A stretch of DNA of 64,000 nucleotides from Symsagittifera roscoffensis (lineage: Eukaryota > Xenacoelomorpha > Acoela > Convolutidae), in contig NC_087070.1 in assembly GCF_963678635.1 (NCBI RefSeq), forward strand, positions 14,201,840-14,265,839. Direction: 5' to 3'. The notes below the pieces were generated by a model. That model saw nothing but the letters and a program-made list of their open reading frames with translations. It had not been told where the DNA came from and made no database searches. Made by a program: the position numbers and the translations under genes. Positions 30,455-42,139 of this stretch are shown in pieces. Position 1 is the stretch's first letter; each line of letters begins with the position of its first letter.

Positions 30455-30904
30455 GTGACTGCACATCTGCTCGACACCAATGGAAAGAAAACCGGAGTCA
30501 CAGAACTTCTGGACACAGGAGCAGTAGTGAGCGTGATGCCGATAAAAACTTGGGAAAGAATGGGCTTCACGAGGGAAGACCTGATTCCGACGAATCTCCG
30601 ACTAGCGGCAGCCAATCGAGGAGCGATTTACGTAGCCGGAAGGACACCAATAACGGTCCTCCACATGGGAGGACGGGATCTTTGGATGAGCTTCCTGGTG
30701 GTAGAGAACTTGGATAAATCCGACCAGTTCATCTTGGGCAGAGATTTTGTCAGGAGTTTTGACGTGTTGACTGACTTGATCAACGGCCTAATAAGGATTA
30801 GAAACCCGGACCGGAAGTATGTTAAGAAACCAGTTAATAGGATAATAACAGATAAAAAGAAGGTACCAATCTTTTTAGACAGAAAGGTAAAACTACTGCC
30901 GTGA
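30455..30904 (+). pseudogene. Aspartic protease of copy B
   Basis: An open 149-codon fragment with LLDTGAVVSVMPIKTW, the retropepsin active site with D-T-G intact, the downstream ILGRDF strand and the RIRNPDRKY segment that follows protease in copy A. It ends in TGA 30902. The following 30905-31273 is the protease-RT spacer, homologous to copy A about 3700-4080 but with several stops. Confidence 0.8.
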
Positions 30905-31273
30905 CGAGCAAAAGTAGCAATTTTTAGAATGAAAATTTTAAATTCGTTAAGTGATAGTAAACAGGTTTGTTTGGTACTGAATCCAAATAGTCAAAGTTCA
31001 TTGATTTTAGGCCGGAGCTTCTCGGTAACTCGAAATGGACTATGTGTTAGTGTGTTATTGTAGACACCAGACACCACGGTTTCAATCCAGCGTGGAAAGA
31101 AACTTGGTTAAGCTTTGCCGATGAGGACCGACTATGAAGAGACACAAAACTTGAAGAGGTACAGTGTGAAAAACTGTCCTTAACATGCGAAAAAAGATAA
31201 AATTTTTAAAAGGATTAAAGAATTAAAAACTATTCATAAACTGTTTTCACTAAAGTCCGAAAAGGACGACGGT

Positions 31274-32815
31274 TTGTTGAGCTGCTCGAATTTTCCGGAA
31301 CGCCCCTTGTCATATGAACTAGAAACCGACAAACCGGTTTTGCCAGAAATAGAACTCTTCAAAGGGAAAATAGGTGAGGGAGATTTTGAATTATTGCGGG
31401 CGGTTTTAAATTGGAACGCGGATGTATTTTCAAAGCATGAGGCGGATATCGGTTGCTGTAACTTCGTCGAAGTCGAAAACGAACTTGAGGAAGGCGCTGT
31501 TCCCCACAGGGAGGGCGCAAGACGGATGACGCCACATAAACCGGAAGCGTGCCGAGCGGTAATAAAAATGTTGCTCGAATACGACATGATAGAACCCTCG
31601 AAATCGCCATGGGCTTGTGGGGTGGTAATGGCAAAAAAGAAAGGGAAGCAGCTTAGGTTTTGTTGCGACTTTCGCTATTTGAACGCGATGACAATAAAAG
31701 ATGCGTACCCGATACCGCGGAAAGACGAGAGCCTCTCTAAACTTGGTGATGCCAAGTTCTTCACCACATTGGACTTAGGTTCTGCCTTCTGGCAGGTCCC
31801 TCTGCGGAAGAAGGACAGAGAGAAAACCGGATTCGCGTGCGAATTGGGATTGTACCAGTGGAAGAGGATGCCCTTCGGCTTGTGGAACGCAACGGCCACT
31901 TTTCAAAGACTGATGGCTCAGGCTTTGACCAGAGTGACAAAGAAGTACGGGAATCTTGGGTTGGGTTACGTGGATGACGTGGTCATAGCAACACCAACCC
32001 TGGAAGACCATATTGATCGTCTCGATGAGGTCTTTGGATGCATAAAAGGAGCAGGCTTGAAATGCAAACCATCGAAATGTGAAATCCTGAGGGATTCAAT
32101 CAAGTATCTAGGAAGAATGGTGGACAGGCATGGTGTGATAGCAGAACCGGAAGCAGTAGAGGCTGTGCTGACGTGGAAGGCTCCTAGAACGGACACACAA
32201 CCCATGAGTTTCCTAGGGTTTGCCAATTATTACCGTGAGTTCATAAAAGGGTATGCAGACAAGGTGTATCCCATGCAGAAGCTGATGCGCAACAAAGGAA
32301 AGAAGTTCGAATGGAACGAAGAAGCACAAACTGCCTTCGAGAACATAAAGCGGGAACTGTGCGAAGCGCCAGTGCTAGGCATGCCTACAGAAAAGGGCAT
32401 GTATGTTCTTGACACGGACGCACCAGTAGTAGCCATCTCAGGAATACTGCATCAGGAGCAGGAATGGAATGGAAGAACAGTTCTCCGTCCCATTGCATAT
32501 GGCAGTAAGGTGTTAAGTGACACCGAGATGAAATATGGTGCACCAAAGGCAGAAATGTTTGCAGTGGTAACATTTGTGGAAAAGTACCGCGCGTACTTGG
32601 GGAGCGCTCCCTTCAAGTTACGCGTGGACAACAGAGCGTTATCCTGGTTGAAGACATACTCGATGGATCAGAGTTATACTGGTAGATGGTTAGTGAGATT
32701 AGATGGCTGTCATATGATAATCGAGCACAGGATGCGGGACAAACACCAGAATGCTGACAGTCTCAGCAAGAAAACCGAGTTCTATGAAAGATTGGAACAG
32801 AAGCAAGCCAATTAG
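31274..32815 (+). pseudogene. Reverse transcriptase and RNase H of copy B
   Basis: 513 open codons, highly similar to copy A. RT fingers HREGARRMTPHK and SPWACGVVMAKKKG, palm LDLGSAFWQVPL, catalytic YVDD near 31966, the thumb, then RNase H from YVLDTDAPVVAISG through VDNRALSWLKTY to DKHQNADSLSKK. All visible catalytic acidic residues are present. It is the best-preserved part of the element but is cut by a TAG at 32813 where copy A reads through. Confidence 0.85.
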
Positions 32816-33398
32816 GCAGAAATCAAGGAAGGATTCTCGTTTCTGGATAAAGAAACTTATGAAGCGCTTCCCTTGACGAGATGGTTGGATAAGTCTGGAC
32901 ATCCAATCCCAGGACATCCTGAGTTACATGTAGAGAAAGCAGCCGAGATAAAAAAACTTTATCCAAGAAGGACCCGGTGCCCTTGGACCTGTTGCTGCGC
33001 TCGAGCCTGGTCCAGCTGGAACTTTCTGGCATGAACATTAACAGCCTCTCATTATTGGATGAAACCGTGCAGGTCACACCGTAAGTGATGCGGATGCTGG
33101 ATGAATTGTTACAGAGAGAAGTGACCAGAGATAACCCCGAGTGGGCAGCAGCAATGGCATCACTGAGAGTCAGTGAGAAGGTGAAGATCATGCCGTCAAG
33201 ACGACAACACAAAGAAAACGAGAGTGATTGTAGGACGATAGTTCAGCAACTAGTATCCTTAATACCCCACGAGGTTTAAACCAGTCCTTCATACGGACGG
33301 AAAGAACAGTGAAACGATACGCAAAAGTAAATTGTTACCTTTGAGGACCAGGATAAGGAAGACGAAAAGGTTGAACGGAACCTGGGGCAAGATTGCTT

Positions 33399-33541
33399 GT
33401 CCGGGGAGACGAACAGTGAGAAGAACCGGCGAGTTCGAGATCAACATCCGGGACAAGGAAGTTTGTCCGGGGAGTCTGATGTAGACGAAAAAGTTCCTGA
33501 TGAGAGACAGGGCCTGGAGAATAAAGCTTTGTCCGGGGAGT
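33399..33541 (+). repeat. Three polypurine-tract-like motifs at 66-bp spacing
   Basis: GTCCGGGGAG begins at 33399, 33465 and 33531, each preceded by a T-rich triplet and coding LSGE. The exact 66-nt period suggests a tandem 22-codon repeat in the RNase H-integrase linker. Copy A has two copies 54 nt apart. Confidence 0.7.
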
Positions 33542-34061
33542 TCAGATAAATGCGAAAAAAGCACGGTACTGATCCGGAGGAGGGAACGTGCTCTGTCGCG
33601 GACTCTACACTGGATGACAATTCCCGGAATTCAGGGATCGACACCTATTCAGACAGGAACTCGAGCTCAGGAACAGACATGTCAGAACTAGCGATCCACA
33701 CACTGTTAGTGGAAATTCGAGCAAGGGATCTAGATAGGGAGGAAAATCAAGACCCTGACAGTGATCGCTATCTCATACCAGGTGAAGGAGTCTTTGATAA
33801 CGCAGCGGATGATCTGGAAACAATAGCGGTATCGAAACGTTCGGTAAGTCTGTTGCCACAAAAAGATGTAGTCAGGACTGATCTTCAGCCATTCGAACAA
33901 GAGACACAGCCGTTGGCGAAGATTTGGTGCGTTAAGATGGAAGAGGACACTGAGCTGAATAGTCCGATGAGGGTCATAAAGACGTACTTGAGGGCGAGAT
34001 ACAGACTCTCGGACCTACTAAGAGCGCAGAGTAATGATCGGATGACAAGCAACCTGAAAAG

Positions 34062-35077
34062 GTGGATCGAAAATGGTGCTCCGGACAAAGGAGACCTGGA
34101 GGAAGACAGTTATCGTTTTCTGAGAGACAGTACTTTATGCAGAAAGAGGGAAGGTTATATCTGAACAAGGACGGGATCGTGGCTTGCAAGAGAAGAGAAG
34201 AAGACAATGTCCTGTACAAGTATAACGCGATAGTGTTGGCGCAAATCTATCAGACAGAGATTTTATTCAGGTCGCATGATCAGATGGGCCATCAGGGAAT
34301 CGACAAAGTATATCAGAGGATCCTGAAGCGCTTTGAGTGGCCTGGAATGAATAAGTCATGCGAGAAGTGGGTTACAGCATGTCTGTCATGCCAACAGGTG
34401 AAGGATCCAAGGAAGTTACGATTTCCTTTGCAATCGATCGAGTCGTCTGACTTCAACGAGGTGGTGCAGATTGATCACCAAAAGATATGCATGACATGAC
34501 AGGCAGTGGCTATAATCAAGTCTTGGTCATGATAGATCATTTCACGTAGTATGCAGAGGCCGTGCCCTGCACAGCTGCCTCAGTGGAAGAGACGTGCGAT
34601 CAGCTGATCAATACGTGGATAGCGAGACATGGTTGTCCGATGACATTTCAATCGAAAAATGGAACAGCTTTTGTGGGGGAACTCACGAACGAGCTTATGA
34701 GACGTTTGCAGGTTGCTCAAGCTCACTCCACGACATACCATCCCCAGACGAATGGCGTAGTGGAAAGGCAGAATCGAACGTTAGTGTCGATGCTGAGGGT
34801 ACGTTGTTCCAGGTACATTGGGACAGATACCTTCCACAAGTGATGGGAGCTTATAACAGCACGCAACAAATTTCTTTCCGGAGTCAGTCCACACATGATG
34901 CTAACCGGACACTTGAAGTCTTTGCCCCTGACTTTCTTCTACCCAGAGTATGAGGGTAAGAAAACGTCTCCACAGGTCTATGTAAGGGATGTGATTAGAC
35001 GTCAGCAAGAGTTGAACGACTTTTGTAGACGAAATACTCAGCAGGCACAGGTAAGACAGAGCAAAAAATTCGACTAG
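34062..35077 (+). pseudogene. Integrase of copy B, frameshifted and active-site mutant
   Basis: The N-terminal zinc domain (HDQMGHQG...CLSCQQ) and the first catalytic Asp (VVQIDHQKI) are in 34062-34499. A 5-bp TGACA duplication near 34493 shifts the frame. The next piece (34562-34843) has QSKNG where copy A has QSDNG, so the second catalytic Asp is Lys, and then the intact VERQNR Glu. Further shifts lead to 34895-35077. The integrase is non-functional. Confidence 0.85.
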
Positions 35078-35118
35078 AAAGCAGCTGGTGCAAAAGCTTC
35101 TTCGGTAGGGGACTACGT

Positions 35119-36605
35119 ATGGGTATTCCAGAACGTTATACCACCGAGAGGAACAAAAAAGCTCCTAAAAAGTGGAAAGGACCTTTCATGATTACGGAAG
35201 TGCACAAGGAGGGACGCTTTTATAGATTGAGTACTGGCCGAGCCGCTCAGTACGAGAACATTAAGCTACACAAACCATCGACAGAAGATTGGTGTATACC
35301 TGCAGACATGGAAGAAGGGGATTATCTGATGATAGACCCTGCTTGTGAGGTCAACGAGAAGGGCACCAGGGAAAAGAACGATGGAAATGAGCTCAGAGAG
35401 GAAGGTACAAGTCCACCACTGGACCTAGATCCCAATGAAGTGATCGAAACAGATGAAGAAACCTTACCCTACGCAGAGGAGGACTGGCAAGACCCCGAAC
35501 AAATGGACGTCCCCAAGAATTTGGAACCGAACCTTACAACGATACAGACTCGACAGAACGACAGGAAAGATCCAGGAAGAAATATAACCCTTACGCTGAC
35601 GACTTCGTAGTGGACAGGATAGATCAGAAAAAGATAAGGGAAGAAATAACTGTGTCACAGGATATTGACATAGTCGATGATCACGACGAGGAGTGGGTCG
35701 ATGACCAGTCCAAGCCCGAGGTAGAATTCGACGACGAGCAACAGCAGTCATATGAACAAGACTTGACCAATTTGTGTGTCTTGGAATGGCTGAACGAAAT
35801 GACTTCGGACCCAAAGGAGACCAGTGTCACAATTCAAGATGTAGATCGTGAAATCATGAAATACATGAAATACGAACGAGAGGATCCTTCCTGGGCTGCC
35901 CAAGAAGAGCGACTACTCATTCCGGCTTCCAATCTCGACTTGATATCCGGTATGCGATCGACGGGGACGTCGATGGATATTTTTGTCCGGGGAGTGGGGG
36001 TAGGACTTACCCACACTGAAAATTTATTAATAAAAAAATTAGGAATAGCAAGAGAGACAGGAGATTTAGAAGCGGAAACAAAGGGGGACCCTAAGAAACC
36101 AGACATAGGGAGGGTAGTTGAGTCATATTTTAACCAAATGAATATTCAAGTAGCATTATACTAACAGATAGCGATTTCATACTCATAAATAGAACATGTG
36201 CGATAGCAATCACAGCAGACATGAGTTTTAAGACAGCGTTAGCAGCAGATTTTAAGAGATAATTTAAAAACATAGAATTCCTTTGGAAGCAAAGACCAGG
36301 AATAGGGGGCGTAGCAGCTTTACCTCCAGCGGCGTCTGTCCCAGATACCGGGAAAGTACTTATGCTTCTTGGTGACGAGGGCGACGGAGAAGCGGCACGT
36401 GGACCCGGAAAATCTAGTCTTGTCCTTGACGAGATTGGGGGACTTCCTTGTGGAAAGGGAAGTGAAGGAGCTTTCACTTCCAGTGTACGATCCGAACCCA
36501 GGACGACTGCATCCACGGGAGTTGTATGCGCTGATACACGTAATCTTCTCCGAGACTAATATACAAGTATACTTACATAAGAAATATTATTTAAGTATAG
36601 GCTGA
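35119..36605 (+). pseudogene. Integrase tail and macrodomain-like C-terminus of copy B
   Basis: 35119-35610 holds the KKWKGPFMITEVH (GPY/F) module and the acidic tail. 35610-36164 holds the acidic region and the hyperconserved IFVRGVGVGLTHTENL segment. The remainder is the macrodomain-like part: 36165-36360 is out of frame with a TAA at 36260, and 36369-36605 is open again, with LSLPVYDPNPGRLHPREL and ending KKYYLSIG. The second-loop glycines are absent, as in copy A, so loop degeneration is a subfamily-wide trait and not a defect of one copy. Confidence 0.75.
35957..36025 (+). promoter_or_regulatory. Hyperconserved central-PPT block, copy B
   Basis: 66 of 69 bases match copy A 8518-8586. 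Both hairpins and the GTCCGGGGAGT (35985-35995) are unchanged, even though the surrounding gene is a pseudogene. Confidence 0.65.
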
Positions 36606-36984
36606 GTTTAAGTTGCATGCAGGAAGACGTCATGCTAGAATGTGTGTTGTATGTGATATGTGTGTTATGTTATGTTATGTGTTATGTTACTAAGACCCTG
36701 GGTAAGAAGGAATAAGTGACCATGAACAACTGAATGACAATCTTAGGAATAGATCCAAAGTTTGGACTGTCTAATCTTAGGTCGAATTCCAAAATTTTAG
36801 AAACTGATTGATTTTAATAAGTTTCAGGATCAAAATCTTTTTATATGACTGTTTTAAATACATTTTAACAGGAAACTAGGGTTGAATTGACAAATGTGAT
36901 ATTCGTGACCTCTTTTGTAGATCCTGATTGATCGTTTAATCTCTCATTTGATTTGAATCGATAATAAAACAAATTTGCAAGAAG
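36606..36984 (+). other. Gag-Pol/ORF2 intergenic region of copy B
   Basis: No gene. It has a TGTGTTATGTTATG-type simple repeat (36643-36686) and GTTTCAG at 36821-36827, a possible splice acceptor for ORF2. The 20-bp array of copy A is missing. Confidence 0.6.
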
Positions 36985-39900
36985 ATGGATAACTTGGACG
37001 AATTGATTACCTGGCACAGACAGGATGCTGACTCATGTAGCGATGGTGCCACCCATTCTCATGGCAGGAATAAAGTCAACCGGTTACAAAACCAAGAAGA
37101 GTGACCGCACTCTAACTGGAGCAACATTAGAATTGGAAATATTCAGCCAATGTGGGGAGAGTACTGTGAAAGACTTTAAACCGTCTCCCATGAACCATGG
37201 GAAACGAAGTGTTGTAAGACAGCTAGTCCCAGTGGAATATAACCGACTGAAAGTGTCGGATACTGTATCAATAGATGAACCCGCCAATGGATTCATGGAG
37301 ATGCTGGAATACATAAATTCGGCCAGAGGAGACTTGATGGATCTGGAAGACCAAAGTGCCATAGAAGGTTATTTGGAAACAATGATGCAAGGCACCACCC
37401 TGAATCAGAAAGCATACGAGACTCAGGTATCTTCCGAGATGCATGCAGAAACGATAGAGCAGTTGGTGAGCCTTCCATGGAGAGCGGTAGTGTTACGGTT
37501 TTTCGAAGAAGAGATGAGAACCACGCCGAAGATACACGATCTGATAGCAGTGCCTTACGTGAGAACTGAGTTACAACTGAGGTTCGCCTGGTGCATGATC
37601 GGACTGACTCGTGGAGAATATGATTCAGAAGAAAGGAAGAGATCGAAAGAGGAGAAAGTGTTCTTAATGACGAGTGTGAGAGATCTGATGACCCAAGAAG
37701 GAGCAGCAATAGCGTGCGCGAAGCGGAGAGACGCTCCCTGTTTCATTCGGTTCATGATAGAACAAATGTCAGTGCCAGCATTGAACACCTGTGTTAAGAT
37801 GCTAAAGGAAGGCGATGAACGAGCGAAAGCCTTGCTCTTGCTAGCACTGCTGGATATGAATAAAAGCAAACCATGAGGAAAATAGACGAGATAAGGAGTT
37901 TCTCAAACGAAGAGTTGAGGCTCTTTAAGGAATCCATCAGAGCACTGCCGAAATCCAGTGAACACTGTGGACCAATCAGAAAGAAGTCCTACAGCTACGT
38001 GTCCGGAATCATAGGGATGGCGTACAACCCTTTCCTAAATGAGGACATAGGCGATTGCTTCTTTGATTACGAGCAAGCAGTGTTGCTAAGATTCTGGACG
38101 TCGAGAATTGCAACGATAGGAAGCGCTGCTACTCAGCAGGAAAAACTGGGATTAGTCTTGGAGGAAAAAGTGACTGCACCTTCAGTGCCAAAATCGGACA
38201 ACCGGGTAGAATTTGGATTGGGATTCTCAGACGAACTGCTGAGAACGAGTTTGATGGTAGTGTGGGAAGTGATGAAACCATCATGGTGTCCGAGTCCCAA
38301 CGCTGATTCGATATTAAGTGCAACACAAGACGTACAAAGGGAACTGAACTCAGACTGTAACCTGCGTGATCTTAACATCATCTATAACGTGATGACAACA
38401 GCCTCTAAGAGCAACGGAGAAGACAAAGTAGAGTTGCCTGATTGGGGACCAGAGGACTGGGTCAAACCTGGTAGCTGTCTGGCAGAAGTCTGTGGACTGG
38501 AAGGTCACGTCTGTGGAGGTCTGGATTGCGTGATGACCTTGGAGAAACAACACAAGCAGTTGACGATTTTGTTTGGGAACATTGTGATGAAAGCAAAAAT
38601 AGAAATGGAACTAATTGCGGATTGCCATGGAGGAACCGAGGTCAATCTACTGAATGCACTATAATTCTACAGCATGTTTGGTTCTTTAGAGTCACTATTG
38701 AATCTAGAACAAAAGCATGAGATGGTCACGGCCATCAGTGTAGAAGTGCTCCCAGGAGTTTTGCAGACTGAGCAAAAACACATAGGAAGGTGGAGGGAAG
38801 CAATCGAAGCGGAAATGAACATCCGACACAGTGAGACATATCGCAGACCGTCGGTAGCGCGATATTTGGTGGGATCGACATTAGCTCCAATGTGTAAGAG
38901 CAGATACCCAGTGCATTTCGTAGCTTTGGATGTGAAAAGTACGAGAACGATCGTGGGTCAAGCCTTCTCGGTGCCAAAATGCGTAAGACTAGCGAGAATG
39001 TCAGAGAAGTCTTATGAGTTACTGTGTAAAATATTCTCAGCGGCTCCGGAGAGAACTAAAGAGGAATTAGAGTCGATGCTGGGAAGGAAGTTCATGCGTA
39101 TCCCAATGGGAACTTCAGTGACTTTGAGAGACAGACGCAGAAAGGATCAACAGTCACGGATTACAATGCAGTAGATGAGAATGATGAGATCCACCGAGTG
39201 ATGATGGAAGTGGAACCACTACTGGAAGCTTCGGGAAAGCGTAATTGGGGGAGCATCATGTCAACACATGATGAGTTTCCCTGCCATTGCTTGCTGCAAA
39301 CATGGTGGTACCCCGGGCGCAGTAATCTGGTGTTGATCTGGGACTGTGGAGAGCTGCTCTCAATGGGTTTACCAGACTCATCACGGCCCATAACGATAGT
39401 AATAGTGGGAGTTATGATGGCGATACAATGGCAGGAAGCTCATGTGAAGGAGAATAAGAGACAGGAGGTGCCAACGAGAGAACAATTGCAGAATTTAGAT
39501 CTTTTTGAACCAATGTGCAAAGTCTTGAACATTCCGATGGAAGTGAAAAAGATATGGGCCAGGAGACGTCTGATGCCATGGTTTAGAGCCACATGACTGC
39601 ATGGTTGTACGAATATGCTAAGAAGCATATGTCGAAGCACAGCAGAGTGTACAGTGCGTATCAGCTGGACATTGGAGCAGGAGCTTTCAAGCGAGCTTTT
39701 GTAACTCATCGGAATGCGGTGACCACGAGTGAATGCCAGGACGAGTGAATGTAATGGAAGGGAGAAAGAAGAGATGTTGAAGGAAGATTTGGAGAGAAAC
39801 GTGACGTTGTGCCTCCACAACAGCTTCTGCCGAAACAGAGAATCTAATGTTGACCCCTACCTTGTTGTAAACAAAGAGTAGAAGAGCAGAAGTGTTGGAG

Positions 39901-40000
39901 GACTGCTTCCAACAGCGTCAGAATAGCTACCGATGTGTTGCAAGATACAGAAACTGAAATTACAGAGTCAATTTCGCAGGAGGAGGAGATAGAACATTGA
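36985..40000 (+). pseudogene. Short ORF2 of copy B (C-terminal module only)
   Basis: ATG 36985 (MDNLDELITWHRQD) follows the intergenic gap. A +1 shift leads to 37025-37876, then come 37873-38664, an in-frame TAA at 38662, 38674-39174, 39198-39596 and degenerate sequence to TGA 39998. It aligns only with about residues 1650-2619 of copy A ORF2 (shared MAYNPF, SWCPHPxA/SWCPSPNA, PGSCL...C...HxC...C, FSVPKCVRLARMS, PCHCL, LHNSFC). The whole SGNH and central part is absent: either it was deleted, or this subfamily has a short ORF2. The Zn-type C-x4-C-x4-H-x-C-x4-C is intact. Confidence 0.8.
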
Positions 40001-40775
40001 CAGAATGGCCGAAAAGCAAGATGCAAAAAGAAAGAAATTAGAAGAATTTAGAAGTTTTAGAGCTTCTATACGACGAAAAAAGAAGAGACAAAGAAGTGAT
40101 GAAAAAGAAGAAGACTCAGAGTTGTTTAGTATGTGACAGAAAAAGAAGAACACTCAGAGTTGTTTAGTAGGTGACAGAAAAACTCAAATGAGAAACAAAG
40201 CAACCAAGTTGTAATTGAAGCTGAAAGAAAACTTTTAGTTGAGTTTTGAACATTGAAAGAATTTTTTGCATTTATAAACTTGTATTTTGATGTTAGTTAG
40301 TGGCTTTTGAGACACATACTAATTATTTAGAAAGGCTTGAGTGAAGATTGTATCTAAATATTCCAGCCTGCATGATTGTTTTTAATCAACTAGGACGATT
40401 GATCACTTTGTGGTGACATGAAAGGCTTGGGTAATCTCTTGAAGAGGGAGATTATTCCATTGTTCTTTCTAACTACAGAGTTCCTTTATTTTAATATTCA
40501 GGACCAATAACAACTAAATTTTCCGAAGGGAAGAAGCATAGTATGATAAATTTAGCTTGTAGGTTGGCAGGACTGTCCTGCAAACTAACACCTTTTAAAA
40601 ACCTAGGAGAAAAAGTTTTAAATCGGGGCATTGACATTAAAAGTCAGAAAAAAATGTTTTATCTTAGATCATATTATCGAAAGTGCAGATTAATGAAAGA
40701 ATTCGGAAGGCTATATAGAATTTTCCGAAGACTACGAGATTCAATGGGGACATTGACCGGACTGTCCGGGGAGTA
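40001..40775 (+). other. Copy B 3' UTR with polypurine tract
   Basis: No gene; AT-rich. It begins with a 44-bp near-repeat of GAAAAAGAAGAACACTCAGAGTTG (about 40100-40170) and ends in GTCCGGGGAGT at 40764-40774, one base before the LTR. Confidence 0.7.
40764..40774 (+). promoter_or_regulatory. 3' polypurine tract, copy B
   Basis: GTCCGGGGAGT then A then TGTGAC of the LTR, the same arrangement as copies A and C. Confidence 0.75.
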
Positions 40776-41694
40776 TGTGACATTCGACCAGAATTGACAA
40801 AGAGACAGTTTCGGAGGGTTAGCCGCTGACCCAGAGAATTGGCAGTTTTAGAGGATTAGCGACGTTATTTGAACGTTTAGACGAACTGTGAATGTCAGGA
40901 TTTTCTGGTATTTTAAGTTTTTAAAATTTCGAATGATGACGTTATATTTCCGAGAAACGACAAAACGGCCATTTTTTGATGAAAACCAAAAACAAAACAC
41001 AACCACAACGAGAGTTGCGACAACCACAACGAGAGTTACAACAACAACAACGATAGTTGCGAGAGAGACTGCGACGGGAAATAGAAAAAAACGACAGAGT
41101 ATTCGCAGAGACTGCTCCGAGTTGTAACGATTGTGTCGCTACAATCGTTACAAAGCCATTCACACTAACGGTGAAGGGTGGTAGAACCGTGAATTTAGCC
41201 TTCCGGAGAGGAAATAAGGGTGTTATTTCCCCGGATTCAGGAATGCGGAGGGGTCTTGAGACCTGAACTCAAACTATTTCAAACTAACTTTTAGCTTCCT
41301 GGTCATGCCCTGAATTGAATTTAATTAACATCTAGATTCATTTTCTGATAATGAGAAGCTAGGAGTTGAGGAAAAGGGTTGATCCATCTTCGATAGAGAT
41401 GATGATTTTTATCTACTGAACAAAAACTATACTAATATAATAAATAGTAGTTGCCCTGTTTTTAGGAGTGACCTCATGGTCTGGGGATACTGAGACCCAG
41501 CCATGAGCTCACTATTTTTTGTATGTAAGTAAGTTAATTTGAGCGTTCTGGTTGAAGCCGGAGAACAGTAACGTTTTTTTTCGACCCGATGTTGAAAAGA
41601 CCACCAAAAGAACTGGCTTTGCTTAGACGCCGGCCAGTCGTTTTATAGCTTAGCTTTATTTTCCGTCGATATGTACTTCCGGGCGAATGTTACA
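40776..41694 (+). repeat. 3' LTR of copy B (919 bp)
   Basis: Direct repeat of 21626-22569, shorter mainly through a loss of about 23 bp near 41615. The hairpin is preserved at 41122-41153. It ends TTACA. Confidence 0.85.
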
Positions 41695-42139
41695 TTGTTA
41701 CATATTAGTTGTTACATATTTTCAGTAATATTTGTAAAGTTTTGATTGGTTGAATTTTTTAAATTTTGAAACAATGATGTGTATGACACTTTTTTTGATC
41801 TTTGATCATTTTTTACAGATAGTTTAGAATTTTTAAAACCTGAAGATGCAAAAAAAATTTCAAAAAGGTTTGTTTGAATTTACAATTTTAACACATTCTC
41901 AAAATTGACATATTGTGACAAAGTACGGCGTGGTAAATAAATCGACAATTGTGAACAAATTTGTTCTTCATACTTTACAGCGTAACACCACGCATTTAGC
42001 CTTAATAACACGTAAAACAAACATAAAACTCGGTATTTTGAAAGGGGGAACTGGAAAAAAACCGGTTTAGCTAAGGTACAAAAGGCTGGAACACCGCTAC
42101 GACCAGTACTATCACTTCCGGGCAGCTCGTATGAGAATC
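41695..42139. other. Spacer between copies B and D
   Basis: AT-rich, no gene recognised. It is either host sequence or the point where copy D was truncated. Confidence 0.5.

Larger units (their letters stand above)
21626..41694 (+). mobile_element. Copy B: full-length decayed Ty3/gypsy element of a second subfamily
   Basis: Two LTRs (21626-22569 and 40776-41694) in direct orientation enclose leader, gag, pol, short ORF2 and polypurine tract, 20,069 bp in total. Gag-Pol is clearly homologous to copy A but diverged, and the LTRs share little with A's beyond their termini and a GGTTGATCCATC segment. The last three bases before the 5' LTR and the first three after the 3' LTR are both TTG, a weak hint of a short target duplication. 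Stops, frameshifts, a triplication and an integrase active-site change show that it is dead. Confidence 0.85.

Noticed and set aside
40543-40797. 84-codon frame before the 3' LTR of copy B
   Set aside because: Lies in the 3' UTR and crosses the polypurine tract and LTR start; no counterpart in copies A or C.
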